A DNA stretch of 45,000 nt from UBA9619 sp964630665 (GTDB taxonomy: Bacteria; Pseudomonadota; Gammaproteobacteria; Arenicellales; UBA868): contig CAZVVN010000023.1 in assembly GCA_964630665.1 (NCBI GenBank), forward strand, positions 1 through 45,000, in the 5' to 3' direction. Each line of letters opens with the position of its first letter. Position 1 is the first letter of the stretch. The notes under the pieces were generated by a model. The model made no database searches and had not been told where the DNA came from. It saw only the letters and a program-made list of their open reading frames with translations. Both the position numbers and the translations under genes were made by a program. This document shows, one piece after another, positions 35,954 to 44,861 of this stretch.

Positions 35954-37018
35954 ATGCACACGCCACTGACACCCACGGAACTCGACCTGCTCAGACACCA
36001 GCACGGTACAGCGACCCGGCTGTGGGGGCGCATGTTTTCTGGTCTGACAGCGGTCACCTACCGGGAAAAAGGAGAGGCTGCTGTTCACAGACTCTGGCAC
36101 GAGGTCCTGACGTCCCACCAGGATGAGCGTTACCATGAAGGCCTGGTCAAGCTTGGAATTGATAAAGATCCCCCTGCGATCGCCGCTGCCAAATATCACT
36201 ACTACACCAACCTGATCGGTGGCCTTTCGATGGAGTACGCGGAGGAATCGCCGCGCAAGGCCTGGGTGCGCTACACCGCACCAATGTGGCTGTACGACGG
36301 CGTTGCGATGCTGGCTATGCCCGGCAATCTCCGCCGTACGATACTCGGTTCCTGGCACCCGAGAAACGGTGAGATGATGGGTTGTTCCAAGCTGGGCTGG
36401 GTCGCTACCAAGTTCATCATGGAAGGCGATCCTTACGATGAAGGTTATTTTTTCGAATACGATCATGACCTCAAACCAGAAGAGTGCTACCGGATCGAGC
36501 ATGTGACCAGCAGCCCGCCCCATGACCCTGTCAAAGCTCCGCAACTGGATACTGAGGAGTGGCCGGAGGCAAGACTGATCCGCGCCCGCCGGAACTTCTC
36601 CTCGCGCTACCTGAAAAGCGCCGTCGAGGTTCTGTTCCGCCAGCAGGGAGAAGTCGCCGCCCTGAACATCATCTCTCAGTCGATGCGGCTTCTGGCGATC
36701 CAGTACACCCACGAACTGTCAGAGAAACTCGGCCGTGAGGGCAACAGCGCCAGGGAGGTCGCCAGGTTCTTCTGTGACATTCTGAGCTGCTGCTCTCAGG
36801 AGTTCTCCCTGGAGGACGTTTCTGCAACACGGCAACGGATCGTCGTGAACTCCTTCCTCCCATTCGACGAGGCACCTGAGAACTTCAGGCATGCGTTGTT
36901 CGCCTTCCAGGAAATGTCCACGAGGCAGATCAACGGCAATGTGCGCATCAGCAGAAGATCGAACGACACGGCCCAGGATCTCTGGGAAATCGAGGACACG
37001 GGCACATGGCTCTGGTAG
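35954..37018 (+). CDS. Internally duplicated protein of uncertain function
   Basis: I do not recognise this 354-residue protein with certainty. It appears to contain two copies of one domain, about 20-175 and 200-340: an AVTYREKGEAAVHRLW-type helix in the first half corresponds to EVLFRQQGEVAALNII in the second, and GGLSMEYAEESPRKAWVRY to SQEFSLEDVSATRQRIVV. The spacing loosely resembles the L-2-aminothiazoline-4-carboxylate hydrolase family (PF14196), but the evidence is weak. No signal peptide or membrane segment is seen. GGGAGGG lies 8 bases before the ATG. It lies between a CoA ligase and a crotonase, so it may belong to the same catabolic unit. Confidence 0.8.
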   Translation: MHTPLTPTELDLLRHQHGTATRLWGRMFSGLTAVTYREKGEAAVHRLWHEVLTSHQDERYHEGLVKLGIDKDPPAIAAAKYHYYTNLIGGLSMEYAEESPRKAWVRYTAPMWLYDGVAMLAMPGNLRRTILGSWHPRNGEMMGCSKLGWVATKFIMEGDPYDEGYFFEYDHDLKPEECYRIEHVTSSPPHDPVKAPQLDTEEWPEARLIRARRNFSSRYLKSAVEVLFRQQGEVAALNIISQSMRLLAIQYTHELSEKLGREGNSAREVARFFCDILSCCSQEFSLEDVSATRQRIVVNSFLPFDEAPENFRHALFAFQEMSTRQINGNVRISRRSNDTAQDLWEIEDTGTWLW

Positions 37019-37069
37019 TCGATCCAAAGCAACCAAAAACCCGTATTTAGGGACACCAAGGACTTACCA

Positions 37070-37840
37070 ATGAACCAAAACATCTTGCTCGCCCATGAAC
37101 AGTCAACCGCGGTGGTCACACTGAACCGTACCGAGAAACTCAACGCCTGGGATACAGCCATGCGCATGGAACTTTCGACAGTCCTCGGTGAACTGAACGC
37201 CGACGATGACATCCGTGCCATTGTTGTCACCGGGGCAGGAGAGCGTGCCTTCAGTGCAGGTCAGGATCTTGAAGAGACCATGCAGTTCAGCTCCGGTGAA
37301 GAAGGCCACGCATGGTTTCTCAGCTGGCGAGATTTTTATGATTCGCTGCGGCAACTTGACAAACCTTGCCTGGCGGCACTCAACGGCGTGGCAGCCGGCT
37401 CGGCTTTTCAGTTCGCAATGCTCACAGATGTCCGGGTCGGGCATTCAGGCTCAAGAATGGGCCAGCCGGAAATCAACTCTGGTATTCCGAGTGTCCTGGG
37501 TCCATTACTCATGGTCCCTCGGCTGGGTCTCTCGCGTACCGTGGAACTTACCCTCAGTGGCCGTATGATGGACGGGGATGAATGCCACCGCATCGGGCTG
37601 ATCCATCACCTGGTAGCAGCGGACAAAGTAATGGAAAAATCCCTTGAAGTCGCAACGCTTCTGGGCTCCAAACCGCCGATTGCAATGCGCTTGAACCGCA
37701 GGCGCTTCCGCGAGATGACGCAGGCAGACTTTGACGATGCGTTCGAGAAAGGTGCTGCCATTGAAGCGGAGGGCTTTGCGTCCGGTGAGCCACAGAAAGC
37801 TATGCAAGCGTTCTTCGATGCAAGAAACCCTAAGAACTGA
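37070..37840 (+). CDS. Enoyl-CoA hydratase/isomerase family protein
   Basis: A 256-residue crotonase. The oxyanion-hole segment is AFSAGQDLEET and the second loop GVAAGSAFQFAMLTD. Of the two glutamates that act in classical enoyl-CoA hydratase, the second is kept (E134 in GQPEINSG) but the first is replaced by Q114. Classical hydration is therefore unlikely; isomerase, thioesterase-like or decarboxylase-type chemistry is more plausible. AAGGA precedes the ATG at 37070. It is the last gene of the plus-strand run and converges with the third hyuB. Confidence 0.88.
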   Translation: MNQNILLAHEQSTAVVTLNRTEKLNAWDTAMRMELSTVLGELNADDDIRAIVVTGAGERAFSAGQDLEETMQFSSGEEGHAWFLSWRDFYDSLRQLDKPCLAALNGVAAGSAFQFAMLTDVRVGHSGSRMGQPEINSGIPSVLGPLLMVPRLGLSRTVELTLSGRMMDGDECHRIGLIHHLVAADKVMEKSLEVATLLGSKPPIAMRLNRRRFREMTQADFDDAFEKGAAIEAEGFASGEPQKAMQAFFDARNPKN

Positions 37841-37863
37841 TGCTCTGACTCCAACAAGGTCAG

Positions 37864-37879
37864 AAAGAACGAGTTCTTT
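37864..37879. terminator. AT-rich perfect palindrome between convergent genes
   Basis: AAAGAAC (37864-37870), GA, then GTTCTTT (37873-37879) is a perfect palindrome around a two-base centre, in the 37-base space between the crotonase and hyuB stops. It could serve as a short bidirectional terminator for both transcripts, although the stem is weak. Confidence 0.35.
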
Positions 37880-39617
37880 AACCGTCTCGTAAAGATGAGC
37901 GTAACCTTCGGGTCGCCTCGGGGTCGAGTTCCGATGAATCCGTGTCAATGACAACGGCATAGACATCCATAACCGCTCGGCTATTCACCTTGCCATCCAA
38001 CCAGTCTGAAAACACCAGTTCAGGGTCACGGTCTCTGGCCCGGCCATAGCCCCCCCCACCAGGCTGCGCCATCTCGATTCGGTCACCGGAGCGGATTGTC
38101 AGGTTTGTTATCTTTGACGGTAACGACTCCACTTCACCTCCGGCCCGTACCAGGCGTTGGCTGGAGGGTGTACCGGCTTCACCACCCAGTACGCCTGGCG
38201 GCGGAAAGCGACTGGTTTCCGAGCGGTTGGTATAGCGTCCTTGCTCAGCGAGGTAACGCGTATTGCGGTAAAACCCGAGACCGCCGCGGTACTTTCCAGC
38301 ACCACCACTGTCGGCAATTAAGTTGTAATTCTCAACACGCAGCGGATACTCCATTTCCACCGCTTCGATGGGTGTGTCGTAGCAATTGGCCATCAAACCA
38401 AACGATGCATCAAGGCCATCCCCCTTCTCTGTTGCTCCCCAGCCACCCCCGAAAATCTCGAAACACACGAATGGCCGACCCGATTGCTTGTCCACTCCGT
38501 CAACAGCAAACGAGCAGACACATGCCACACCACTCGCCACCTGGTCATCTCCACGAATGCTATTAAAGGCCAGAACGATCGTGTCGGCAATTCTCTCCAG
38601 GGTTGTAAACCGCCCGCTGATCGGAGCGGGTCGGCGGGGATTCACGATCGTGCCCTTCGGCCTGACCACCTGGATCGGCCGGTAACAGCCTTCGTTTTGC
38701 ATGATCAAGGGACTCACCATATAGCGCACACCAGCATAAACAGCGGAGTACACGGAACTCAGCGAACAGTTGAACGGACCCTCGACCTGTGGGCTTGATC
38801 CGGAGAAGTCGACCACGACGTCAGAACCTTTCTTCGTGATGTTGACCGTCACCGGTACGGGTGTCTCGGATATGCCGTCGCTATCCAGGTGTCCGGTCGC
38901 TGAGAAAGAACCATCCGGCAGCCGGGCAAGATCCTCTCGCATGAGCTGCTCCGAGTTATCCAGACAGGCCTCGATCGTGGCCTGGAGTTCCAGCCGTCCG
39001 TATTTCCGTGCAAGCTCGACATAACGACTCTCTCCAATGGTGACAGCTGCGATTTCCGCCCGGATGTCGCCCATCGTTTTCTCGGGAACCCGGACATTGG
39101 CAGTGATCATCTGCAGGATCTCGGGTATCAGCTCACCTTTTCGGTAGAGCTTCAGCGCAGGGATGATCAGGCCCTCTTCAAAGACATCCCGCGCATCACT
39201 GGAAATACTGCCTGGTGACCGGCCGCCCACGTCAATGTGATGACCAAGCGCAGCAGACAATGCGCATAAGATCCCATCGACAAAGATCGGCTTGAAAATA
39301 AGTATGTCGGGATGATGGGTACCGCCTTCGTAGGGGTGGTTAAGAATGACAACGTCTTCCGGATCCAGAGTCATCGTCTCAGCGATCCGGCGTGCAGCAA
39401 ATGCGAGGCTGCCCTGATGTGACGGCACGTGATCAGCCTGGGCGATGAGCTGGCCTTTGGCGTCAAACAATGCTGCAGAGCAGTCCATACTTTCCCGAAG
39501 AATGGTCGAATAGGCCGTGCGCCTCAGCGTGGCGCCCATCTCGCGAACCGCCGAGACCAGGTAGTTGCTGACAACCTCAAGTGTGACAGGATCAGTCTTC
39601 TTCACAGTCACCACCAT
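37878..39617 (-). CDS. hyuB: Hydantoinase/oxoprolinase subunit B (third copy)
   Basis: A 579-residue HyuB whose frame opens at ATG 39617, inside the end of hyuA (26-base overlap). A GTG four codons in also fits (VKKTDPVTLEVVSNYL). The metal-site motif here is NHPYEGGTHHPD, with His instead of the Asp in NDPY of the other copies; LGHHIDVGGRSPG follows. The C-terminus MAQPGGGGYGRARDRD is the expected tail. It is the last gene of a five-gene minus-strand unit that starts with the oxidase subunits. Confidence 0.92.
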   Translation of the reverse strand: MVVTVKKTDPVTLEVVSNYLVSAVREMGATLRRTAYSTILRESMDCSAALFDAKGQLIAQADHVPSHQGSLAFAARRIAETMTLDPEDVVILNHPYEGGTHHPDILIFKPIFVDGILCALSAALGHHIDVGGRSPGSISSDARDVFEEGLIIPALKLYRKGELIPEILQMITANVRVPEKTMGDIRAEIAAVTIGESRYVELARKYGRLELQATIEACLDNSEQLMREDLARLPDGSFSATGHLDSDGISETPVPVTVNITKKGSDVVVDFSGSSPQVEGPFNCSLSSVYSAVYAGVRYMVSPLIMQNEGCYRPIQVVRPKGTIVNPRRPAPISGRFTTLERIADTIVLAFNSIRGDDQVASGVACVCSFAVDGVDKQSGRPFVCFEIFGGGWGATEKGDGLDASFGLMANCYDTPIEAVEMEYPLRVENYNLIADSGGAGKYRGGLGFYRNTRYLAEQGRYTNRSETSRFPPPGVLGGEAGTPSSQRLVRAGGEVESLPSKITNLTIRSGDRIEMAQPGGGGYGRARDRDPELVFSDWLDGKVNSRAVMDVYAVVIDTDSSELDPEATRRLRSSLRDG

Positions 39618-41637
39618 CGAGGGTCGTCACAAGCAGGTTGCCGAAAGCATCGCAGGTCGCACAGTGACCGGGGTAAATCATTGCGGTGGCCGTCTTCTCC
39701 TCTACCACCGCCGGGCCGTCGAGTCTCTGTCCCGATACCAGCCGGTGCCGCGCATACACGGGAACTTTCAGGTGTCTACCGTCCAGAAAAATGGAGCGAT
39801 GCCGGTCGGGGTCGTTAGACAAGGCGGGGTTGCCTTTAAGGGGAAGAAGGCTGAAACGACTGGCAGACCCGATCGCGACAAGATGAAAGGTCACAAACTC
39901 GATCGACTCAGCCGGATCCGAATGCCCATAAGTTAGACGATGCTGATGATGAAAATCTTGAACGATGCGTGAGATATCGAAAGGCGGGCTACATTCGACC
40001 GGGATCTCGTAAGCCTGGCCCCGGTATCGCACGTCACAACGCATGGTCAACAAGACATCTTCCGGCGCAAGCCCCTCATCTCTCATCAGACCGTACACTT
40101 TCTCTGTGAGTTCATCGAACACTGTCTTGAAAAGATCCGGCCGCGCATCACTTTCGACAGTCAACAAGGTCCTGGATGACGCGTATTTGAGTCCGGTCAG
40201 CAGCATTCCCATAGCGGACAGCACGCTTGCCTGCGCCGGTAACAGAATCTGACCCATACCCATTTCTGCAGCCACCAACCCTGCGTACAACCCCCCGGCA
40301 CCACCAAACGGAATCAACGTGAACCCCCGAGCATCCAGACCGCGCTCGACCGATACGGCGCGGATCCCGTTGACCATGTTCGCGACCTGAACACGAACGA
40401 CTGCTGCTGCTGCCTCGACCACCGACAGCCCTAGCGGGACGGCAATATGACGCTCCATCGCCGTGACCGCTAGACCTGCTGCCAGTGGTATATCGCCGCC
40501 GGCAAAATAGTCCGGATCGATCAGGCCGAGGACGACTGCCGCATCGGTGCTGGTCGGTCGCTGGCCACCCCGCCCGTAACAGGCAGGCCCGGGCTCGGCA
40601 CCGGCACTGCCTGGTCCGACCTTGAGCGCACCCCGAACGACCTCGGCAATGCTTCCACCACCGGCACCGATCGTATGAACATCGACCTGTGGCACCTGAA
40701 CGGGGATTCCGGCAATGCCACCTTCAGAAGTCAGAACCAGCTGGTTGTCCTGGCACAAGCTGATGTCAAGGCTGGTACCACCCATGTCCATTGCTATCAG
40801 GTTGGCGAGCCCCGAAGATCGGGCAATTTCCACTGCACCCACCACACCGCCGGCCGGGCCGGAGAGCAGGGTCCTGACAGGAAAGCGGCGGGTTTCGACG
40901 GTGCTCATCAGACCGCCGTTCGACTGCATCACCTGCAGGGGTGCCCGAAAGGCCTGCTTTGCGATGCCATTCTCCAGTTGGTCGATCAGACCCCGGATGG
41001 CAGGCATAACATAGGCGTTGACGACCGTAGTGGAACTTCTTTCGTATTCCCTGAACTGGGGTGAGACCTCAGAGGAAATCGACACCGCGATGCCCGGGAA
41101 CCTTTTCTCCAGAAGCCTCTTGAGTGTCTTCTCGTGCTCTGGATGTAGAAACGCAAAGAGCAGGCAAACAGCCACTGCATCGAAGTTCTCCGCCTCCAGC
41201 CTTTCCAGAAGATCTGACGTTGAGCTGTGATCCAGCGCCTCGACAATCTCTGCACGGGCACCGACTCTCTCATTTATTTCATAGCGCCAGCGTCGGGGTA
41301 CCAGCGGCGGTGTCTTTTGAATGTAAAGATCAAACAGCCGTGGTCGCCAGAGTCGCTGGATCTCCAGCACGTCTCGGGTACCGCGGGTCGTCAGCAAGGC
41401 CGTACGGGCACCCTTTCGTTCGATAACGGCGTTGGTGGCTATGGTCGTCCCGAACAGGATGCCGTCAAAACTGGCGGCAGAAAATCCGTACTCGTCGCGG
41501 AGGCGCTGAAGCCCCATGAGAACAGCAGAGGCGGGCACATCAGGAGTCGAGGGCACCTTGAAGGTCAAAAGATCTTCACCTTTTCCTGATATGACAAAGT
41601 CGGTAAACGTGCCCCCTGTATCAATCGCGATATGCAT
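39592..41637 (-). CDS. hyuA: Hydantoinase/oxoprolinase subunit A (third copy)
   Basis: The 681-residue HyuA begins MHIAIDTGGTFTDFVISG, and contains FGTTIATNAVIERKGART, MDMGGTSLDISLC and IGAGGGSIAEVV. The substrate-region loop is LWRPRLFDLYIQKTPPLVP, different from the other two copies. The start ATG is preceded by only a weak ribosome-binding site. The upstream oxidase subunit gene ends 59 bases before it on the same strand with no promoter evident, which argues for co-transcription. It would use ATP to open a cyclic amide, possibly the substrate or product of that oxidase. Confidence 0.93.
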   Translation of the reverse strand: MHIAIDTGGTFTDFVISGKGEDLLTFKVPSTPDVPASAVLMGLQRLRDEYGFSAASFDGILFGTTIATNAVIERKGARTALLTTRGTRDVLEIQRLWRPRLFDLYIQKTPPLVPRRWRYEINERVGARAEIVEALDHSSTSDLLERLEAENFDAVAVCLLFAFLHPEHEKTLKRLLEKRFPGIAVSISSEVSPQFREYERSSTTVVNAYVMPAIRGLIDQLENGIAKQAFRAPLQVMQSNGGLMSTVETRRFPVRTLLSGPAGGVVGAVEIARSSGLANLIAMDMGGTSLDISLCQDNQLVLTSEGGIAGIPVQVPQVDVHTIGAGGGSIAEVVRGALKVGPGSAGAEPGPACYGRGGQRPTSTDAAVVLGLIDPDYFAGGDIPLAAGLAVTAMERHIAVPLGLSVVEAAAAVVRVQVANMVNGIRAVSVERGLDARGFTLIPFGGAGGLYAGLVAAEMGMGQILLPAQASVLSAMGMLLTGLKYASSRTLLTVESDARPDLFKTVFDELTEKVYGLMRDEGLAPEDVLLTMRCDVRYRGQAYEIPVECSPPFDISRIVQDFHHQHRLTYGHSDPAESIEFVTFHLVAIGSASRFSLLPLKGNPALSNDPDRHRSIFLDGRHLKVPVYARHRLVSGQRLDGPAVVEEKTATAMIYPGHCATCDAFGNLLVTTLDGGDCEED

Positions 41638-41696
41638 GGCGATTCAGAACTCGTTCCACTGACACAGGATACGATACATTTTCGAACGTCGCTTCA

Positions 41697-43133
41697 CTAT
41701 CGGACCCTTACAGCGCGTGGTGCATGTGGATCGACTGGCAGATCGGGATCAGGAAGTTTCTCCCCAAAGAGATCACCGATCCGAATGGGCCGAGCGGGCG
41801 GGCGGGCCCGGGGCAGTGCGATGGCTTCACTGGGCTGCCCGGTCGCCGACGAAAGAAGTCGGGCAAGGAACGGCATGCAGTTACGCCCACCACAGCGTCC
41901 CATTCCAGCACGAGTTTCACTTTTGACACGGGCAAGGCTGGGTACCGATGCGCTGTCAGTCAACATCGGCGTGATCTCGGAGAGTAAGACGTTCTCACAT
42001 CGGCAGATGACAGTGTCAGGCGTCACGAGTGCTGAATAATCCAGAGGCGTACGATAACAGCTGGACAAGGCCTGCGAGAATCTCTGCTGGCGACGTCTTT
42101 GCCGGAGCGCGGTCTTGAGAACGGTGCTCACGCGAGACGACGGCTGTTCTTTGTCTATAATCGCCAGCGCCGCAATGCGTCCCTCGACCATCGCATTCCG
42201 GTAACCTGCGACACCGGCCCCGTCTCCCACGACATAGACATTCGACACACTGGATTCAAGTTCACTGGATCGCTCCGGAATCCATGTGCCGTTGGGAGAG
42301 TGAAAGGAATGACGGCAACCGGCCAGGCGGGTGAGTTCCAGCGATGGCATCAACCCATAACCAGTGACCAGTGCATCCACATCGAACTCGACAGGCTTTT
42401 CCCGACAGATCTTTCCTTTGTCATCCAGCCCATTGACCTCGATTTTTTCGATCCATTGATCACCCCAGGCACCGGTGACCACCTGCTGCTCCAGAACAGG
42501 CACTGACCGACACCACAATCCGAATCTGTAACCCATACCTTTTCCCAAGAGCCCCGGTTGAACCATTAATCCAGGGAAATGTCTGATGACCTGAGTCGCA
42601 AAAGGAGCGGCCTCGATGAGCGCAAGTACTTCGGCACCCGCCTGAAGCAGGCACTGAGCGGCCGTCAGTAGCAGTGGGCCGTTCCCCGCCACAACAACTC
42701 TGGACCCCATTATCACCCGCTGACTTTTATACAGGTTCACCAGGCCCCCCGCGGAGACCACACCAGGCAGGGTCCACCCTTCAAAGGGCGCAGGTCTGTC
42801 GTAGGCTCCGGTCGCAAGTATCAGCGACCGGGTTTTCAGTCTTCCGTTTCCAGTGCCGGAAACCCAAGCCAGCGTTCGCGGGGCCGGAAAGTCCCAGACA
42901 GTCGTTTCACAACGGAACTCGACCAGCCGGTGACTACAGATTTCCAGCAGCTGTGGACTCTGTTCGGTGCTTTGAATCTCGGGAAACGGCTGCTTGAAGT
43001 ACTGGCCACCTGGCCGCTTTTGATCGTCCAGTATGGTGCAGGGGATACCGAAGCGAACCAGCTCCGCCGCCGCTGCCAGCCCCGATGGCCCGGCCCCCAC
43101 GATGACAACATTCCTTTCAGAGATCGCCGACAT
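41697..43133 (-). CDS. FAD/NAD(P)-binding oxidoreductase subunit with Fe-S domain (HcnB/OoxA-like)
   Basis: The 478-residue protein has two nucleotide-binding loops: VIVGAGPSGLAAAAELVRFG near the N-terminus and VVVAGNGPLLLTAAQCLLQAG in the middle. The C-terminal region contains CRCEN and GMGRCGGRNC, the BFD-like four-cysteine [2Fe-2S] ligands. It corresponds to the alpha subunit of hydrogen cyanide synthase (HcnB), opine oxidase and D-hydroxyproline dehydrogenase-type complexes. ATG 43133 overlaps the small Fe-S subunit gene by 17 bases; a TTG at 43148 is less likely. It would accept electrons from the flavoprotein subunit. Confidence 0.9.
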   Translation of the reverse strand: MSAISERNVVIVGAGPSGLAAAAELVRFGIPCTILDDQKRPGGQYFKQPFPEIQSTEQSPQLLEICSHRLVEFRCETTVWDFPAPRTLAWVSGTGNGRLKTRSLILATGAYDRPAPFEGWTLPGVVSAGGLVNLYKSQRVIMGSRVVVAGNGPLLLTAAQCLLQAGAEVLALIEAAPFATQVIRHFPGLMVQPGLLGKGMGYRFGLWCRSVPVLEQQVVTGAWGDQWIEKIEVNGLDDKGKICREKPVEFDVDALVTGYGLMPSLELTRLAGCRHSFHSPNGTWIPERSSELESSVSNVYVVGDGAGVAGYRNAMVEGRIAALAIIDKEQPSSRVSTVLKTALRQRRRQQRFSQALSSCYRTPLDYSALVTPDTVICRCENVLLSEITPMLTDSASVPSLARVKSETRAGMGRCGGRNCMPFLARLLSSATGQPSEAIALPRARPPARPIRIGDLFGEKLPDPDLPVDPHAPRAVRVR

Positions 43134-43413
43134 CAAGACAGGTCTCAACCTTCAGGCCCTTTACAGCAGGTTCCATACAAGCCCTAACGACCGATCGGCC
43201 ATTTATTCTCACGGCGCATTCCCAACACACGCCCATGCCACAGTAGTACCCACGGGTTATCGGATCGGCCGTATCCGTACGGGCGAGTGCGATCCTGTTC
43301 ACAATCTGGATAGCGGCGACGGTCTCTCCGGGGTAGGCCTTGATTGGCTGGCCGTCGATGTCGATGTCAAACGGCTCGCCACGAGCCACCTCGCGTTCCA
43401 CTCGCGGCGACAT
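43117..43413 (-). CDS. (2Fe-2S) ferredoxin-like oxidase subunit (HcnA-like)
   Basis: The 98-residue protein carries four cysteines C58, C63, C66 and C79 in CGMGVCWEC and RACM, matching the [2Fe-2S] subunit of hydrogen cyanide synthase, proline/hydroxyproline dehydrogenase and the N-terminus of sarcosine oxidase alpha. It starts three bases after the stop of the flavoprotein gene and its end overlaps the next subunit. The three genes therefore encode a fixed complex of flavoprotein, Fe-S subunit and FAD/Fe-S subunit. Confidence 0.92.
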   Translation of the reverse strand: MSPRVEREVARGEPFDIDIDGQPIKAYPGETVAAIQIVNRIALARTDTADPITRGYYCGMGVCWECAVRINGRSVVRACMEPAVKGLKVETCLDVGDL

Positions 43414-43416
43414 AAT

Positions 43417-44532
43417 CTAGAAGGCCCGGCCCGGATCGAAGAGCGCAGTACCTTCGAGGGACAACACCTTACCCAGGATCATCTCGGAAATGAGTTTTCC
43501 CTGGGCGGGCCCCAGGGAATAACCACCCCGAGCACCGGTCGCGATCCAGATATTCGGCTCTCCAGGCAGACAACCCAGGCACGGTAAGGCGTCCGGCATA
43601 ACCGGCTCGAAACCTGCCCAGGACCGAACCAGATTCACATTCCTAAGATCCGGGACGACAGATGCAGCAAGCCGGATGTTGTGGATCAGGTTCTGGTAAT
43701 CAAGCTCTTTGGTATTACTGTCGAATCCACCTTGACCCTGCCAGCCACCCCCGATCATGCAGGTCCCATTGGGATACTGTTTGAGCGACAGGATTCCCGA
43801 AACATGGGTGATCACCCGGTCCATGAGAAGACCCACGGGTTCGGTAATCGACAGCATATTGACATCGACAGAGACAGGGAGGTCGACACCGAGGTCACGG
43901 ACAAGACCTTTCGTCCAGGGTCCTGCGGCCACCACCAGGTGACGGCACCTGATACGGCCTGCCCGGTCGGTCGTCACCAGAACACTGTCACCAGAAGGCT
44001 CGATATCAATCACGGTCGTTCCGGACTGTACACGGCCCCCCAACTGTTCGACCGCCTTTCTCAGCGCGGGACCTGCCTTGAGTGGGATTGACTGACTGTC
44101 TGCCGGGCAATAGACGGCCGCGTTCACATCCCCCCCTATCCACGGCGCAAATCTTCTGAGGTCACCGTGTTCAAGCCAGCGCAGCGACAGTTCCTGCTCT
44201 GCCTGCACTGACCAGTCCTGCTGCAACGCGCGAACCTGGTCGCCTCCCATCGCGATCCGTAAGCCGCCGGCTTGATGGAACCCCAGATCAAGTCGCTCAT
44301 CGTTCTGCATCTGTCGCCAGAGATCGACCGACATCAGAGCGAGGGGCTGAAGCCCAGAGGTCTTGTTCTGTACGGCCACCGTTCCCGCGTTGGCGCCGGA
44401 AGAATCGGACCAGATCTCGTTCTGTTCCAGAACAAACACGCGAGAGCGCTCTTTGAGCAGGAAATATGCGCTGCACAATCCGACGACACCACCACCGATT
44501 ACCAGGACATCGGCTTCAGTGGTGACACTCAT
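43417..44532 (-). CDS. FAD-dependent amino-acid oxidase subunit (HcnC/OoxB-like)
   Basis: The 371-residue protein has an N-terminal FAD motif VLVIGGGVVGLCSAYFLL and SGANAGTVAVQN. The C-terminal IWIATGARGGYSLGPAQGKL contacts FAD. It matches the substrate-oxidising beta subunit of HcnABC-type and opine-oxidase complexes and is homologous to SoxB and DadA. ATG 44532 is preferred over the GTG at 44538; neither has a strong ribosome-binding site. It is the first gene of the five-gene minus unit. Its probable substrate is an amino or imino acid (glycine, N-alkyl amino acid, proline derivative); the sequence does not decide. Confidence 0.9.
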   Translation of the reverse strand: MSVTTEADVLVIGGGVVGLCSAYFLLKERSRVFVLEQNEIWSDSSGANAGTVAVQNKTSGLQPLALMSVDLWRQMQNDERLDLGFHQAGGLRIAMGGDQVRALQQDWSVQAEQELSLRWLEHGDLRRFAPWIGGDVNAAVYCPADSQSIPLKAGPALRKAVEQLGGRVQSGTTVIDIEPSGDSVLVTTDRAGRIRCRHLVVAAGPWTKGLVRDLGVDLPVSVDVNMLSITEPVGLLMDRVITHVSGILSLKQYPNGTCMIGGGWQGQGGFDSNTKELDYQNLIHNIRLAASVVPDLRNVNLVRSWAGFEPVMPDALPCLGCLPGEPNIWIATGARGGYSLGPAQGKLISEMILGKVLSLEGTALFDPGRAF

Positions 44533-44861
44533 CTGCACATCACCGCAGCGGCGATTTCATTCGACGAAGCCGAGTTCCGACATCAACTGAACCAACCTTT
44601 TCCGTCTCCTGTCATCGGTTGCTTGCCAATCTTCTTTATTCCGCATCGCTCTGGCTCCGTCGCGTTTGCACCGAGCTATTCCGCCATCCTCCGGTATTTT
44701 CGGCGGAAAATCTCGCAACGTGCAAAATCGTTGACATCATTATCGTCATTGGCCTAACCTTCAGCCTTCTGACATATGCTTGTATAAATAAAGTATATAC
44801 AGAAACGCACCTTGGATTACACGAGGAGTGACAGCCTTTCCCAATCATAACGGAGGACAGC
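44533..44861. promoter_or_regulatory. 329-base divergent control region with candidate operator
   Basis: No gene is visible in this gap between the oxidase operon (minus) and the solute-binding protein (plus). The DNA becomes AT-rich on the right side. TTGACA (44731-44736) is a perfect -35 but only poor -10 sequences lie at the right distance. TGTATA (44781-44786) and TATACA (44796-44801) form an inverted repeat with a 9-base centre, a layout found for several dimeric regulators, including GntR-type ones. It might control both transcripts. Confidence 0.35.
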
